Assembly: GCF_006636205.1 (NCBI RefSeq)
Contig: NZ_VIGB01000003.1
Span: forward strand, 6,450,501 to 6,514,500
Direction of reading: 5' to 3'
DNA: 64,000 nt
Source: Kitasatospora acidiphila
Lineage (GTDB): Bacteria; Actinomycetota; Actinomycetes; Streptomycetales; Streptomycetaceae
Position numbers and translations under genes: made by a program. This document shows, in pieces, positions 1 to 7,766 of the stretch (position 1 is the stretch's first letter; each line of letters opens with the position of its first letter). The notes beneath the pieces are model-generated. The model saw only the letters and a list, made by a program, of their open reading frames with translations. It did not search any database and was not told the origin of the DNA.

Positions 1-85
1 GACTGGGGGTCGGCCGCGGCTCGGTGTCCTTCGGGCGCTCCTCGCCGTCCCCCGCGGGGGTGTTCTCCTGCTCGTGCTCGTGCAC
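1..85 (-). CDS. Partial hypothetical protein (N-terminus only)
   Basis: A minus-strand frame opens with a GTG at 85 and runs without a stop to the window edge, giving about 28 residues that start VHEHEQENTPAGDGEE and are rich in Glu, Pro and Thr. It follows the esterase gene on the same strand after a 27-base gap, so it may be the next gene of that transcription unit. No clear Shine-Dalgarno sequence precedes the GTG. No family is recognisable from this much sequence; an acidic, probably disordered N-terminus is all that can be said. Confidence 0.4.
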   Translation of the reverse strand, partial: MHEHEQENTPAGDGEERPKDTEPRPTPS

Positions 86-112
86 TGCCGGCCCTTCGGT
101 CCTGGTGGGCCC

Positions 113-895
113 TCAGCCCCGCTGGTCGGTGGCCTCGGTGGGCTTCGTCGCCCTGGACAACCGCCGGACGAACCCGAGGGATTCCCCGAAGATCAGTTCG
201 GCGTCGTGGTCCAGGGTCGCCACGTGGAAGCTCTGCTCGCAGAGCCGCTCCGTCACATCGACCGAGGATATCCGGGCGAGGACCAGAGCGGAGTTGGCCG
301 GCGAGACCACGTGGTCCTGCGGGCTGCGCAGCAGCAGCACCGGTTGGCCCACCGCCGGCAGCGCCTGCTGGACCTCGCGCCAGAACCGGCTCAGCGACCA
401 GGCCGCGTGCAGCGGGACCCGGTCGTAGCCGAGCTCCACGGTGCCCGGGCGGGCGATGTCACTGGCGATCCCCGGCCGGCTCGGGACCAGATGGCGCAGC
501 ACCGGCAGCAGCGCCGTCGCCGGGTTGTCGGACCGCACCGAGGGGTTGACCACCACCACGCCGCTGACCCGGTCGCCGTGGTCGGCGGCCAGCTTCAGCG
601 CCAGGCCGCCGCCCATCGACAGCCCGAAGACGAAGACCTGCTCGCACTCCTCGGTGAGGAGCAGCAGCTCCCGCGCGGCCTCGGCGTACCAGTCCTGCCA
701 GCGGGTGACCTGCAGATCCTGCCAGCGGGTGCCGTGACCGGGCAGCAGCGGCAGCGAGACGGTCAGACCGGCCGCGGCCAGCCGCTCGGCCCACGGCCGC
801 AGCGACTGCGGGCTGCCGGTGAAGCCGTGGCAGAGGAGCACGCCGACCGGACCGGCGCGGTGGTGGAAGGGCTCGGCACCGGGCAGCAGGGGCAT
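113..895 (-). CDS. Alpha/beta hydrolase (carboxylesterase / monoacylglycerol lipase-like)
   Basis: The 260-residue product has the full alpha/beta hydrolase layout: an oxyanion-hole region HGFTG near residue 23, the nucleophile elbow GLSMGG with Ser93, an acidic residue Asp194 in SPQDH and a catalytic His224 in SFHVATLD. This resembles small actinobacterial and Geobacillus-type carboxylesterases that act on short acyl or monoacylglycerol esters in the cytoplasm. The frame is open upstream to 1012, but the extra 39 residues are Arg/Pro-rich and overlap the promoter of the divergent acyltransferase gene, so the ATG at 895 (MPLLPGAEPF) was chosen. It lies head to head with a lysophosphatidate acyltransferase, which suggests lipid turnover. 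The true substrate cannot be read from sequence. Confidence 0.85.
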   Translation of the reverse strand: MPLLPGAEPFHHRAGPVGVLLCHGFTGSPQSLRPWAERLAAAGLTVSLPLLPGHGTRWQDLQVTRWQDWYAEAARELLLLTEECEQVFVFGLSMGGGLALKLAADHGDRVSGVVVVNPSVRSDNPATALLPVLRHLVPSRPGIASDIARPGTVELGYDRVPLHAAWSLSRFWREVQQALPAVGQPVLLLRSPQDHVVSPANSALVLARISSVDVTERLCEQSFHVATLDHDAELIFGESLGFVRRLSRATKPTEATDQRG

Positions 896-1012
896 CCGGG
901 GCTCCTCGGCGAGGGATCGGGTAGATCCAGATCGTCCCACGGCACGGGGCGGGCGTACAGACCTCGTGGACGCCGCACCCCCTCGGGTGCGTCCGACGCG
1001 CGATCGGGGCAT

Positions 1013-1018
1013 TAGGAT
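1013..1018 (+). promoter_or_regulatory. Candidate -10 box for the acyltransferase gene
   Basis: TAGGAT matches the actinobacterial TANNNT -10 element. A start site about 7 bases downstream would give a short leader carrying the strong ribosome binding site AGGAGGT at 1036-1042, five bases before the TTG start codon at 1048. No convincing -35 hexamer is seen. Confidence 0.45.
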
Positions 1019-1047
1019 CGACCGGTCTGCAACACAGGAGGTCCGGG

Positions 1048-1881
1048 TTGTTCTACCGACTGATGAAGATGATCGTCGCGCCGATGCTGCGGATCTTCTT
1101 CCGGCCGTGGACGGAAGGAATGGAGAACATCCCGGACGAGGGGCCGGCGATCATCGCGAGCAACCACCTGTCGTTCTCGGACTCCTTCTTCCTGCCTGCA
1201 CTGATGAAGCGTCGAGTCACCTTCATCGCCAAGGCCGAGTACTTCAACACGCCGGGCCTCAAGGGCCGGCTGACCGCGGCGTTCTTCAAGGGCGTCGGCC
1301 AGCTGCCGGTGGACCGCTCCGGGGTGCGCGGTGCCGGCGAGGCCGCGATCCGCAGCGCCATCGCGGTGATCGACAGCGGCGAGCTGTTCGGGGTGTACCC
1401 CGAGGGCACCCGGTCGCCCGACGGCAAGCTCTACCGGGGCAAGGTCGGCGGACTGGCCCGGGTCGCGCTGCAGACCGGCGCGCCGGTGATCCCGGTCGCG
1501 ATGATCGGCACCGAGAAGGTGCAGCCGCCCGGCCAGGTGATCCCCAACTTCGGGATCCGCCCGGGCATCCGGATCGGCCGCCCGATGGACTTCTCCCGCT
1601 ACCAGGGCATGGAGAACGACCGGTTCATCCTGCGCTCGGTCACCGACGAGGTGATGTACGAGATCATGCGGCTGTCCGGCCAGGAGTACGTGGACATCTA
1701 CGCGACCGCCGCCAAGCGGCAGATCGCGGACGAGAAGAAGCGCGCCGAGGCCGAGCGCCGGGCCGAGCAGCGGGCCGAGCGGGCCGCCGAGAAGGAGCGC
1801 CAGGCGGCCGAGAAGGCGGCCCAGGCCGAGGCCGAGAAGGCCGAGAAGGCCGAGGGTTCGGAGCAGGACGGCAGGAGCTAG
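1048..1881 (+). CDS. 1-acyl-sn-glycerol-3-phosphate acyltransferase (PlsC family)
   Basis: This 277-residue protein transfers an acyl group to lysophosphatidate at the inner face of the membrane, making phosphatidate for phospholipid synthesis. The catalytic HX4D motif is NHLSFSD (His40, Asp45) and the acyl-acceptor phosphate motif PEGTR sits at 118-122, both at the usual spacing. Residues 225-277 form a highly charged Ala/Glu/Lys-rich tail, probably a coiled coil, beyond the family core. The start is a TTG, fixed by the AGGAGGT sequence five bases upstream; no ATG or GTG fits better. Paralogues are common in streptomycetes, so the specific in vivo substrate is not certain. Confidence 0.9.
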   Translation: MFYRLMKMIVAPMLRIFFRPWTEGMENIPDEGPAIIASNHLSFSDSFFLPALMKRRVTFIAKAEYFNTPGLKGRLTAAFFKGVGQLPVDRSGVRGAGEAAIRSAIAVIDSGELFGVYPEGTRSPDGKLYRGKVGGLARVALQTGAPVIPVAMIGTEKVQPPGQVIPNFGIRPGIRIGRPMDFSRYQGMENDRFILRSVTDEVMYEIMRLSGQEYVDIYATAAKRQIADEKKRAEAERRAEQRAERAAEKERQAAEKAAQAEAEKAEKAEGSEQDGRS

Positions 1882-1919
1882 GTCCGCGATCGGGGGACGG
1901 GGACGGGGGCGGGGCGGCG

Positions 1920-3074
1920 ATGGCCGAGCTGCGCAGTGGCGCGAGCGGGGCGGTGGCGGCCGGCGGGATGTCGGTGGAGCTGCCGCTGTGGCGGGCGATC
2001 AGCGTCTTCCGGGTGCTCGCGCTCGGCTATGCGCTGGCCCGGTACGGCGCCTCCTACCGCCACTTCGCCCACCCGGTCCCCGGCTGGATCTACCTGGGCG
2101 GCCTGGTGGTCTGGACGCTGGCCACGCTGCGCGCGTTCGGCAGCCCGACCCGGCTGTTCTGGCCGGTGCTCGCCGTCGACCTGGGGATCGCGGTCTACGG
2201 CGTGGTGCTGAGCGGGCAGATCGACACCCCGCAGCGGATCGCGGCCGGCTCCCTCACCCTGCCCACCATCTGGGCGGCCGGCACCGTGCTCGGCTGCGCG
2301 GCCAAGGGCGGCTGGCGCCCGGCCGTGACCGCCGGCCTGGTGATCGGCGCCGCCAACCTGCTCGGCCACGGCGGGATCACCGGCGACAACGTGCACAACT
2401 GCGTGCTGCTGCTGGTGGCCGGCTGCGCGATCGGCTACGTCATCGAGCTGGCCCGGGCCAGCGAGGCCACCCTCACCAAGGCGCTCAAGCTGGAAGCCGC
2501 GACCAGGGAACGGGAGCGGTTCTCCCGGGACATCCACGACGGCGTGCTCCAGGTGCTGGCCCTGACCCAGCGCCAAGTGCGCGGCGAGCTGGGCCGGCTG
2601 GCGGGCGAGCAGGAGCGGGCGCTGCGCGCGCTGATGACGGGCGGGCCGCTGCCCGGGCAGCGCGACGGCGAGCCGGCGGACGGGCCGCGTGATCTGCGGG
2701 AGCTGCTGACGCCGTTCGGCGACGAGCGGATCACCGTCGCAGCGCCGGCCACCGAGGTGCTGCTGCCCGCCCAGGCGGCCGCGGAGCTGGCCGCTGCGGT
2801 CGGTGCGGCCGTCGACAACGTGCGGCGGCACGCGGGTGACGCGGCCCGGGCCTGGATCCTGCTGGAGGACGAGCCCGAGGCGGTGACCGTCTCGATCCGC
2901 GACGACGGCCCGGGGTTCGCGCCGGGCCGCCTCGCCGAGGCGCGCGCGGCCGGGCGGCTCGGGGTGGTCCAGTCGATCGAGGGCCGGCTGCGCGATCTGG
3001 GCGGCACGGCGAGCTTCCACTCGGCGCCCGGCGAGGGCGTGGAGGTCGAGTTGACGGTGCCCAGGGAGGGCTGA
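1920..3074 (+). CDS. macS: MacS-family sensor histidine kinase (DUF5931)
   Basis: The 384-residue product has about five hydrophobic segments between residues 22 and 178, matching the DUF5931 membrane sensor region, then a HisKA_3 dimerisation segment FSRDIHDGVLQVL with phosphoacceptor His206, and a C-terminal HATPase domain with an N box around VDNVRRHAG and a G box IRDDGPGF. It should phosphorylate the response regulator encoded three bases downstream. In Streptomyces coelicolor the MacRS pair is reported to affect morphological differentiation and exported proteins; transfer of that role here is inference. A second in-frame ATG at 1968 (MSVELPLW) lies closer to the first membrane segment and is a possible start. 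The gene begins 38 bases after the acyltransferase. Confidence 0.9.
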   Translation: MAELRSGASGAVAAGGMSVELPLWRAISVFRVLALGYALARYGASYRHFAHPVPGWIYLGGLVVWTLATLRAFGSPTRLFWPVLAVDLGIAVYGVVLSGQIDTPQRIAAGSLTLPTIWAAGTVLGCAAKGGWRPAVTAGLVIGAANLLGHGGITGDNVHNCVLLLVAGCAIGYVIELARASEATLTKALKLEAATRERERFSRDIHDGVLQVLALTQRQVRGELGRLAGEQERALRALMTGGPLPGQRDGEPADGPRDLRELLTPFGDERITVAAPATEVLLPAQAAAELAAAVGAAVDNVRRHAGDAARAWILLEDEPEAVTVSIRDDGPGFAPGRLAEARAAGRLGVVQSIEGRLRDLGGTASFHSAPGEGVEVELTVPREG

Positions 3075-3076
3075 CG

Positions 3077-3748
3077 GTGATGGACGGGCTGCGGGTGATG
3101 GTGGTCGACGACCACCCGATGTGGCGCGAGGCGGTGGCCCGCGACCTGGCGGACGCCGGGTTCGGGGTGGTGGCGACCGCGGGGGACGGACCGGAGGCGG
3201 TGCGCCGGGCCAAGGCGGCGGCGCCGCAGGTGCTGGTCCTCGACCTCAACCTGCCCGGGCTGCCCGGGGTCGAGGTCTGCCGCCAGGTGGTGGCCGCCGA
3301 CCCTGCGGTGCGGGTGCTGGTGCTCTCCGCCAGCGGGGAGCACGCGGACGTGCTGGAGGCGGTGAAGGCCGGGGCCACCGGCTACCTGGTGAAGTCGGCC
3401 GGCCGGGACGAACTGCTGGACGCGGTGCGGCGCACGGCGGCCGGCGACCCGGTCTTCACGCCCGGCCTGGCCGGCCTGGTGCTGGGCGAGTTCCGCCGGC
3501 TGGCCGCCGCGCCGGCCCCCGCCGGACCGGACCGGGGGGAGCCGGCGGTGCCCCGGCTGACGGCGCGGGAGACCGAGGTGCTGCGGATGGTGGCCAAGGG
3601 CCTGTCCTACCGCCAGATCGCCGAGCGGCTGGTGCTCTCGCACCGCACGGTGCAGAACCACGTCCAGAACACCCTGGGCAAGCTGCAACTGCACAACCGG
3701 GTGGAGCTGGTCCGCTATGCGATCGAGCAGGGACTGGACGAGGCCTGA
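3077..3748 (+). CDS. macR: MacR, NarL/LuxR-family response regulator
   Basis: This 223-residue protein has an N-terminal receiver domain with acidic pocket Asp11-Asp12, phosphoacceptor Asp56 in VLVLDLN and the conserved Lys in GYLVKS, followed after a Pro/Ala linker by a LuxR-type helix-turn-helix (LTARETEVLRMV to HRTVQNHV). It is the partner of the kinase just upstream; the genes are separated by two bases, and the ribosome binding site GGGAGGG lies within the end of macS. Either the GTG at 3077 or the ATG at 3080 could start it. The last 34 bases overlap the end of the convergent anthranilate synthase gene, so read-through between the two is possible. Confidence 0.92.
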   Translation: MMDGLRVMVVDDHPMWREAVARDLADAGFGVVATAGDGPEAVRRAKAAAPQVLVLDLNLPGLPGVEVCRQVVAADPAVRVLVLSASGEHADVLEAVKAGATGYLVKSAGRDELLDAVRRTAAGDPVFTPGLAGLVLGEFRRLAAAPAPAGPDRGEPAVPRLTARETEVLRMVAKGLSYRQIAERLVLSHRTVQNHVQNTLGKLQLHNRVELVRYAIEQGLDEA

Positions 3749-5673
3749 CGCGAGCCCAGCAGGTCGGCGACGATCTGCGGGCCCTGAAGGGTGAGCACCG
3801 ACTCCGGGTGGAACTGCAGCCCGGCGAAGCCCGGGCCGCGCACCGCGACCACATCGCCGGTGGCCGGGTCGTGGGCCACCTCGATGCCGCCGGCGGCCAG
3901 TCGGGCTAGGCCGTCGGGGGTGCAGCGGGCGGTGAAGGTGTTGTAGAAGCCGACCGTGCGCGGCGTGCCGAACAGGTCGACCTGCTCCTGGGTGCCCTGG
4001 TAGACCTGGGCCTTGCGGTGCAGGTCGAGGCCGAGGGCGGCGCAGAGCAGCTGGTGGCTGAGGCAGACCGCGAGCAACGGCGCCGGCCGGCTGCCGGAGA
4101 GCGCGGCCGCCAGCGCATCGGCGACGATCGGCCGCAGCACCGCCATCTTCGGGTCCGCCGCGTCGGCCGGGTCGCCGGGGCCGGGCCCCAGCACCAGCGG
4201 CCCGGTGTGCGCGGCCACCCGCTCGGGCAGGCCGGGGGCGTCGAAGCGGACCACCTCCACCCGGTGGCCGAGCGAGCGCAGCAGATGGGCCAGCATGGTG
4301 GTGAAGGTGTCCTCGCCGTCCACCACCAGGGTCGGTTCGGGCTGCGCCGGCGGCAGCGGCTGCTGCATCCGCAGCCAGAAGGGGGCCAGCCCGGCCCGCC
4401 GGGCGTCCAGCGCGGCCTGCACCCGGTGGTTCTCGGCGAGCCGCGGGGCGGTGCCGTGGCCGGGCAGCCGGGTCGGGGCCGGCCGGGCGCCGAGCGCGGC
4501 CAGCACCCCGGCGGCCTTGGCGTGCGTCTCGGCCACCTCGCAGGCCGGGTCGGAGTGCCGCACCAGGGTGGCGCCGACCCGCACCACCAGCGAGCCGTCG
4601 GCCGGGTCGATGTCGGCGGTGCGGATGCAGATCGGCGAGTCCAACTGCTGGCCGCCGCCCGCCGAGCGCCCGATCAGCGCCAGCGCGCCCGCGTAGTAGC
4701 CGCGGCCCGAGGTCTCGTAGCGGCGGATCACCCGGGCGGCGTTCTGCACCGGGCTCCCGGTGACGGTCGCCGCGAACATGCTCTCGCGCAGCACCTCGCG
4801 GACGTCCAGCGAGGTGCGGCCGCGCAACTCGTACTCGGTGTGGGCGAGATGGGCCATCTCCTTGAGCCGGGGGCCGAGCACCTGGCCGCCGAGGTCGCCG
4901 ACCGCGCACATCATCTTGAGCTCCTCGTCGACCACCATGGTGAGCTCCTCCAACTCCTTGGGGTCGTGCAGGAATTGGAGCAGCGTGTCGAGGGTCGGGC
5001 CGCCGGCCGGATAGCGGTAGGTGCCGGAGATCGGGTTCATCACCACCGTGCCGCCGCTCTGCCGGACGTGGACCTCGGGGGAGGCGCCGACCAGCAGCCG
5101 CTCACCGGTCGAGACCAGGAAGGTCCAGTAGGCGCCGCGCTCCTGGGAGAGCAGCCGGCGCAGCAGGCTCAGCCCCAGCCGGGGGGACCAGTCCCGGAGC
5201 GTGGCGCGGAAGTCGCGCCGGATCACGAAGTTGGCGCCCTCACCGCGCCCGATCTCGTCCTCGATCACCCGCCGGACGATCCCGGCGTACTCCTCGTCGT
5301 CGATGTCGAAGGCGCCGTCGGTCAGCGCCACCGGCAGGTCCGGCAGCGCGGCCAGCACCTCGGCCAGCGGCAGCGCGTACTGCTCGGTCACCGCCAGCGC
5401 CTGCAGCGGGGTGCCGTCGTCGTGCACCTCGAAGCCGCGCTCGCTCAGCTGCCGGTACGGGACCAGCGCCAGCAGGTCGTGGCGCGGCCGGCCGTCGGCC
5501 GGGGCGCCGGTCGGCAGCGGCAGCTCGGCCAGCGTCTCGTACCGGCCGACCTCGCCGATCAGCAGCTCCACGGTGTCCGGCGCCAGCCGCGGGGTACGGC
5601 GGTGCAGCAGGGCGAAGGCGGGCGCGCCGGGGGCGGTCAGGCGGGCGAGCAGGGCGGCGGTGGAGCTGTTCAT
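3715..5673 (-). CDS. trpEG: Fused anthranilate synthase (TrpE-TrpG)
   Basis: One 652-residue chain carries the chorismate-binding aminase domain (about 1-430) and a class I glutamine amidotransferase domain (about 445-652), with nucleophile Cys537 in VCLSHQ and the His622/Glu624 pair in FHPES. It makes anthranilate from chorismate and glutamine, the first step of tryptophan synthesis. Motifs such as MNPISGTYRYP and GRGYYAGAL are typical of the TrpE half. The ATG at 5673 was chosen because TGAGGT stands six bases before it; upstream Met residues lie in the attenuator region. Expression is expected to be set by the leader peptide and terminator described separately. Its 3' end overlaps macR by 34 bases on the opposite strand. 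Fused enzymes may serve primary metabolism or an antibiotic pathway; no pathway genes are nearby. Confidence 0.92.
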   Translation of the reverse strand: MNSSTAALLARLTAPGAPAFALLHRRTPRLAPDTVELLIGEVGRYETLAELPLPTGAPADGRPRHDLLALVPYRQLSERGFEVHDDGTPLQALAVTEQYALPLAEVLAALPDLPVALTDGAFDIDDEEYAGIVRRVIEDEIGRGEGANFVIRRDFRATLRDWSPRLGLSLLRRLLSQERGAYWTFLVSTGERLLVGASPEVHVRQSGGTVVMNPISGTYRYPAGGPTLDTLLQFLHDPKELEELTMVVDEELKMMCAVGDLGGQVLGPRLKEMAHLAHTEYELRGRTSLDVREVLRESMFAATVTGSPVQNAARVIRRYETSGRGYYAGALALIGRSAGGGQQLDSPICIRTADIDPADGSLVVRVGATLVRHSDPACEVAETHAKAAGVLAALGARPAPTRLPGHGTAPRLAENHRVQAALDARRAGLAPFWLRMQQPLPPAQPEPTLVVDGEDTFTTMLAHLLRSLGHRVEVVRFDAPGLPERVAAHTGPLVLGPGPGDPADAADPKMAVLRPIVADALAAALSGSRPAPLLAVCLSHQLLCAALGLDLHRKAQVYQGTQEQVDLFGTPRTVGFYNTFTARCTPDGLARLAAGGIEVAHDPATGDVVAVRGPGFAGLQFHPESVLTLQGPQIVADLLGSRQASSSPCSIA

Positions 5674-5729
5674 CTGCAACCTCATTCCGAGGATCAAGGT
5701 CGCTCCACCGGGCGGGCCGCAGGTGCCGG

Positions 5730-5761
5730 AAAAACCGACGGCCGCCCGAGGGCGGCCGTCG
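5730..5761 (-). terminator. trp attenuator (intrinsic terminator in the trpEG leader)
   Basis: An 11-base perfect inverted repeat (CGACGGCCGCC, 4-base loop, GGCGGCCGTCG) is followed on the minus strand by five U residues. It begins six bases after the stop codon of the leader peptide and lies upstream of trpEG, exactly where an attenuator belongs. Ribosome stalling at the Trp codons would be expected to favour an alternative fold and allow read-through. Confidence 0.85.
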
Positions 5762-5767
5762 TGTCGT

Positions 5768-5842
5768 CTACTGGGAACGCGCGATCCGTGGGCCACCTCG
5801 GGGGATGGTCCACCACCAGGAGAAGGTGTGCGGCGCGGTCAT
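5768..5842 (-). CDS. trp leader peptide with three consecutive Trp codons
   Basis: A 24-codon frame starts with ATG at 5842 and contains the run TFSWWWT, then stops at 5768 just before the attenuator hairpin. Three adjacent Trp codons in such a short reading frame are diagnostic of a transcription attenuation leader: tryptophan shortage stalls the ribosome there. A trp attenuator before an anthranilate synthase gene has been described in Streptomyces venezuelae, so the arrangement is known in the group. A -10-like TATGGT at 5855-5850 lies seven bases before the ATG, which suggests that the leader peptide is translated from a leaderless transcript. Confidence 0.85.
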   Translation of the reverse strand: MTAPHTFSWWWTIPRGGPRIARSQ

Positions 5843-5849
5843 GGAAAGG

Positions 5850-5855
5850 ACCATA
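5850..5855 (-). promoter_or_regulatory. Candidate -10 box of the trp leader
   Basis: TATGGT on the minus strand stands seven bases upstream of the leader peptide ATG. The spacing puts the transcription start at or next to the ATG, so no ribosome binding site would be present. No clear -35 element was found at 17-18 bases. Confidence 0.4.
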
Positions 5856-5949
5856 GCGGATCGGCTCCCCAGGTGGGCCGCGCGGGAGGAATCGTCCACA
5901 TCGCGTCTCACTACGTGGTTAGGCGAGGTAAATCGGTCGACGCACCCCG

Positions 5950-5955
5950 TAGCCT
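5950..5955 (+). promoter_or_regulatory. Candidate -10 box of aroH, leaderless start
   Basis: TAGCCT is followed by seven bases and the GTG at 5963. There is no Shine-Dalgarno sequence before that GTG, which fits a leaderless mRNA. The -35 region is not convincing. Confidence 0.4.
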
Positions 5956-5962
5956 TGGCTGC

Positions 5963-7312
5963 GTGACCGTGACAACTGAGACATCTAGGACAGCCTTCCC
6001 CTGGCAGTCCCTGCCCGCGGCGCAGCAGCCTGAGTGGCCGGACCCGGAGGCGCTGCGCAACGCCCTTACGGAACTCGCCTCGTATCCGCCGCTGGTGTTC
6101 GCCGGCGAGTGCGACCAGCTGCGCGCCCGGCTCGGTGCCGTCGCGCGTGGCGAAGCCTTCCTGCTGCAGGGCGGCGACTGCGCGGAGGCCTTCGACGGGG
6201 TCTCGGCGGAGCACATCCGCAACAAGCTCAAGACCCTGCTGCAGATGGCCGCCGTGCTCACCTACGCGGCCTCGGTCCCGGTGGTCAAGGTGGGCCGGAT
6301 CGCCGGCCAGTACTCCAAGCCGCGCTCCAAGGCGACCGAGACCCGCGACGGCGTGACCCTGCCGGTCTACCGCGGCGACTCGGTGAACGGCTTCGAGTTC
6401 ACCCCCGAGGCCCGCCGCCCGGACCCGGAGCGGCTGAAGCGGATGTACCACGCCTCCGCCGCCACCCTGAACCTGGTGCGCGCGTTCACCACCGGTGGCT
6501 ACGCCGACCTGCGCCAGGTGCACGCCTGGAACCAGGACTTCGTGCGCAACTCGCCGGCCGGTCAGCGCTACGAGCGGCTGGCCAAGGAGATCGACAACGC
6601 GCTGAACTTCATGCAGGCCTGCGGGGTCACCCCGGAGGAGTTCCGCACCGTCGAGTTCTACTCCTCGCACGAGGCGCTGGTGCTGGACTACGAGACCGCC
6701 CTGACCCGGGTGGACTCGCGCACCGGCGAGCTCTACGACGTCTCGGGCCACATGGTCTGGATCGGCGAGCGGACCCGCCAGCTGGACCACGCGCACATCG
6801 AGTTCGCGTCCAGGATCCGCAACCCGATCGGCGTCAAGCTCGGCCCGACCACCTCGGTCGACGAGGCGCTGACCCTGATCGAGCGGCTCGACCCGGACCG
6901 CGAGCCGGGCCGGCTCACCTTCATCACCCGGATGGGCGCGGGCAAGGTCCGCGACCGCCTGCCGGAGCTGGTGGAGAAGGTCACGGCCAGCGGCGCGCAG
7001 CCGGTGTGGATCTGCGACCCGATGCACGGCAACACCTTCGAGGCGGAGACCGGGCACAAGACCCGCCGCTTCGACGACGTGCTGGACGAGGTCAAGGGCT
7101 TCTTCGAGGTGCACCGCGCGCTCGGCACCCACCCGGGCGGCATCCATGTGGAGCTGACCGGTGACGATGTGACCGAGTGCGTCGGCGGCGGCGACGAGGT
7201 GCTGGTCGACGACCTGCACCAGCGCTACGAGACGGCCTGCGACCCGCGGCTCAACCGCAGCCAGTCGCTGGACCTGGCCTTCCTGGTCGCGGAGATGTAC
7301 CGCGAGCACTGA
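5963..7312 (+). CDS. aroH: Class II 3-deoxy-D-arabino-heptulosonate 7-phosphate (DAHP) synthase
   Basis: The 449-residue product condenses phosphoenolpyruvate with erythrose 4-phosphate, the first step of the shikimate pathway in the cytoplasm. It is the long plant-like (class II) type, recognisable from WQSLPAAQQPEW near the N-terminus, LLQGGDCAEAF, GRIAGQYSKPRS, and PVWICDPMHGNT toward the C-terminus. Start is the GTG at 5963 or a second one at 5969; the open frame upstream overlaps the trp leader and is not credible. It is divergent from trpEG with the trp leader between them, so early and late steps of tryptophan synthesis are neighbours under separate promoters. Confidence 0.93.
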   Translation: MTVTTETSRTAFPWQSLPAAQQPEWPDPEALRNALTELASYPPLVFAGECDQLRARLGAVARGEAFLLQGGDCAEAFDGVSAEHIRNKLKTLLQMAAVLTYAASVPVVKVGRIAGQYSKPRSKATETRDGVTLPVYRGDSVNGFEFTPEARRPDPERLKRMYHASAATLNLVRAFTTGGYADLRQVHAWNQDFVRNSPAGQRYERLAKEIDNALNFMQACGVTPEEFRTVEFYSSHEALVLDYETALTRVDSRTGELYDVSGHMVWIGERTRQLDHAHIEFASRIRNPIGVKLGPTTSVDEALTLIERLDPDREPGRLTFITRMGAGKVRDRLPELVEKVTASGAQPVWICDPMHGNTFEAETGHKTRRFDDVLDEVKGFFEVHRALGTHPGGIHVELTGDDVTECVGGGDEVLVDDLHQRYETACDPRLNRSQSLDLAFLVAEMYREH

Positions 7313-7336
7313 GGCGAGCGCGAAGGCAGTGTGACG

Positions 7337-7369
7337 AAGGCCCTGTCCCCGAACGGGGGCAGGGCCTTC
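7337..7369 (+). terminator. Intrinsic terminator after aroH
   Basis: AAGGCCCTG-TCCCC and GGGGG-CAGGGCCTT form a long GC-rich hairpin with a GAAC loop, 25 bases after the aroH stop codon. The following bases (CTCG) are not a T run, as is common in streptomycetes. Confidence 0.75.
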
Positions 7370-7390
7370 TCGTACCGTCCAGCAGTTCGG

Positions 7391-7409
7391 TAAGGTAAGC
7401 CTTAGCTCA
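7391..7409 (+). promoter_or_regulatory. Candidate iron box (DmdR1/IdeR-type operator)
   Basis: The 19 bases TAAGGTAAGCCTTAGCTCA match the actinobacterial DmdR/IdeR consensus TTAGGTTAGGCTCACCTAA at 13 of 19 positions by eye. The site lies 41 bases before the bfd start codon, where a bound repressor would block transcription under high iron. Bfd is an expected iron-starvation gene. Confidence 0.55.
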
Positions 7410-7450
7410 CCGGCGCCACGGCGCCCCGCACCACCCCGGGAGAGACCGCG

Positions 7451-7762
7451 ATGTATGTATGCATGTGCCATGCGGTCACCGAGGACCAGGTGAAGCGGGC
7501 CATCGACGCCGGCGCCAACTCGCCGCGCCAGATCGTCGCCCAGGGCTGCAAGGCCGGCACCGACTGCGGCTCCTGCGTCCGCCGGATCCAGGCCCTGCTG
7601 GGCGAGCACGGCGCCCGCCCGTGCCCGACCGCCCGGCTGGCCGCCAAGCTCGGGCTGGCCGATCCCGGACTCGACCGGCGCAACGCCCCCGAGCCGATCC
7701 CGGCCCCCGAGGCGGTCCCGACGGCCGAGCCGGTCCGGGTGACCGGCTCGCAGGCCGCCTGA
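7451..7762 (+). CDS. bfd: Bacterioferritin-associated ferredoxin
   Basis: The 103-residue protein has the four Fe-S ligands of the Bfd fold, Cys4 and Cys6 (MYVCMC) and Cys39 and Cys42 (DCGSC), within the first 50 residues. Bfd binds a [2Fe-2S] cluster and passes electrons to bacterioferritin so that stored ferric iron is released. It is about 40 residues longer than E. coli Bfd, with a Pro/Glu/Ala-rich C-terminal tail of unknown role. GGGAG precedes the ATG. It faces the bacterioferritin gene with only four bases between the two stop codons, and a candidate iron box lies upstream, so opposite regulation of storage and release by iron is likely. Confidence 0.9.
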   Translation: MYVCMCHAVTEDQVKRAIDAGANSPRQIVAQGCKAGTDCGSCVRRIQALLGEHGARPCPTARLAAKLGLADPGLDRRNAPEPIPAPEAVPTAEPVRVTGSQAA

Positions 7763-7766
7763 GCGG

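Noticed and set aside
1878..3020. Minus-strand frame opposite macS
   Set aside because: Arg/Gln/Pro/His-rich shadow with no domain; macS is complete and coupled to macR.
4018..5856. Long plus-strand frame opposite trpEG
   Set aside because: Composition is typical of an antisense shadow, and trpEG has full catalytic motifs on the other strand.
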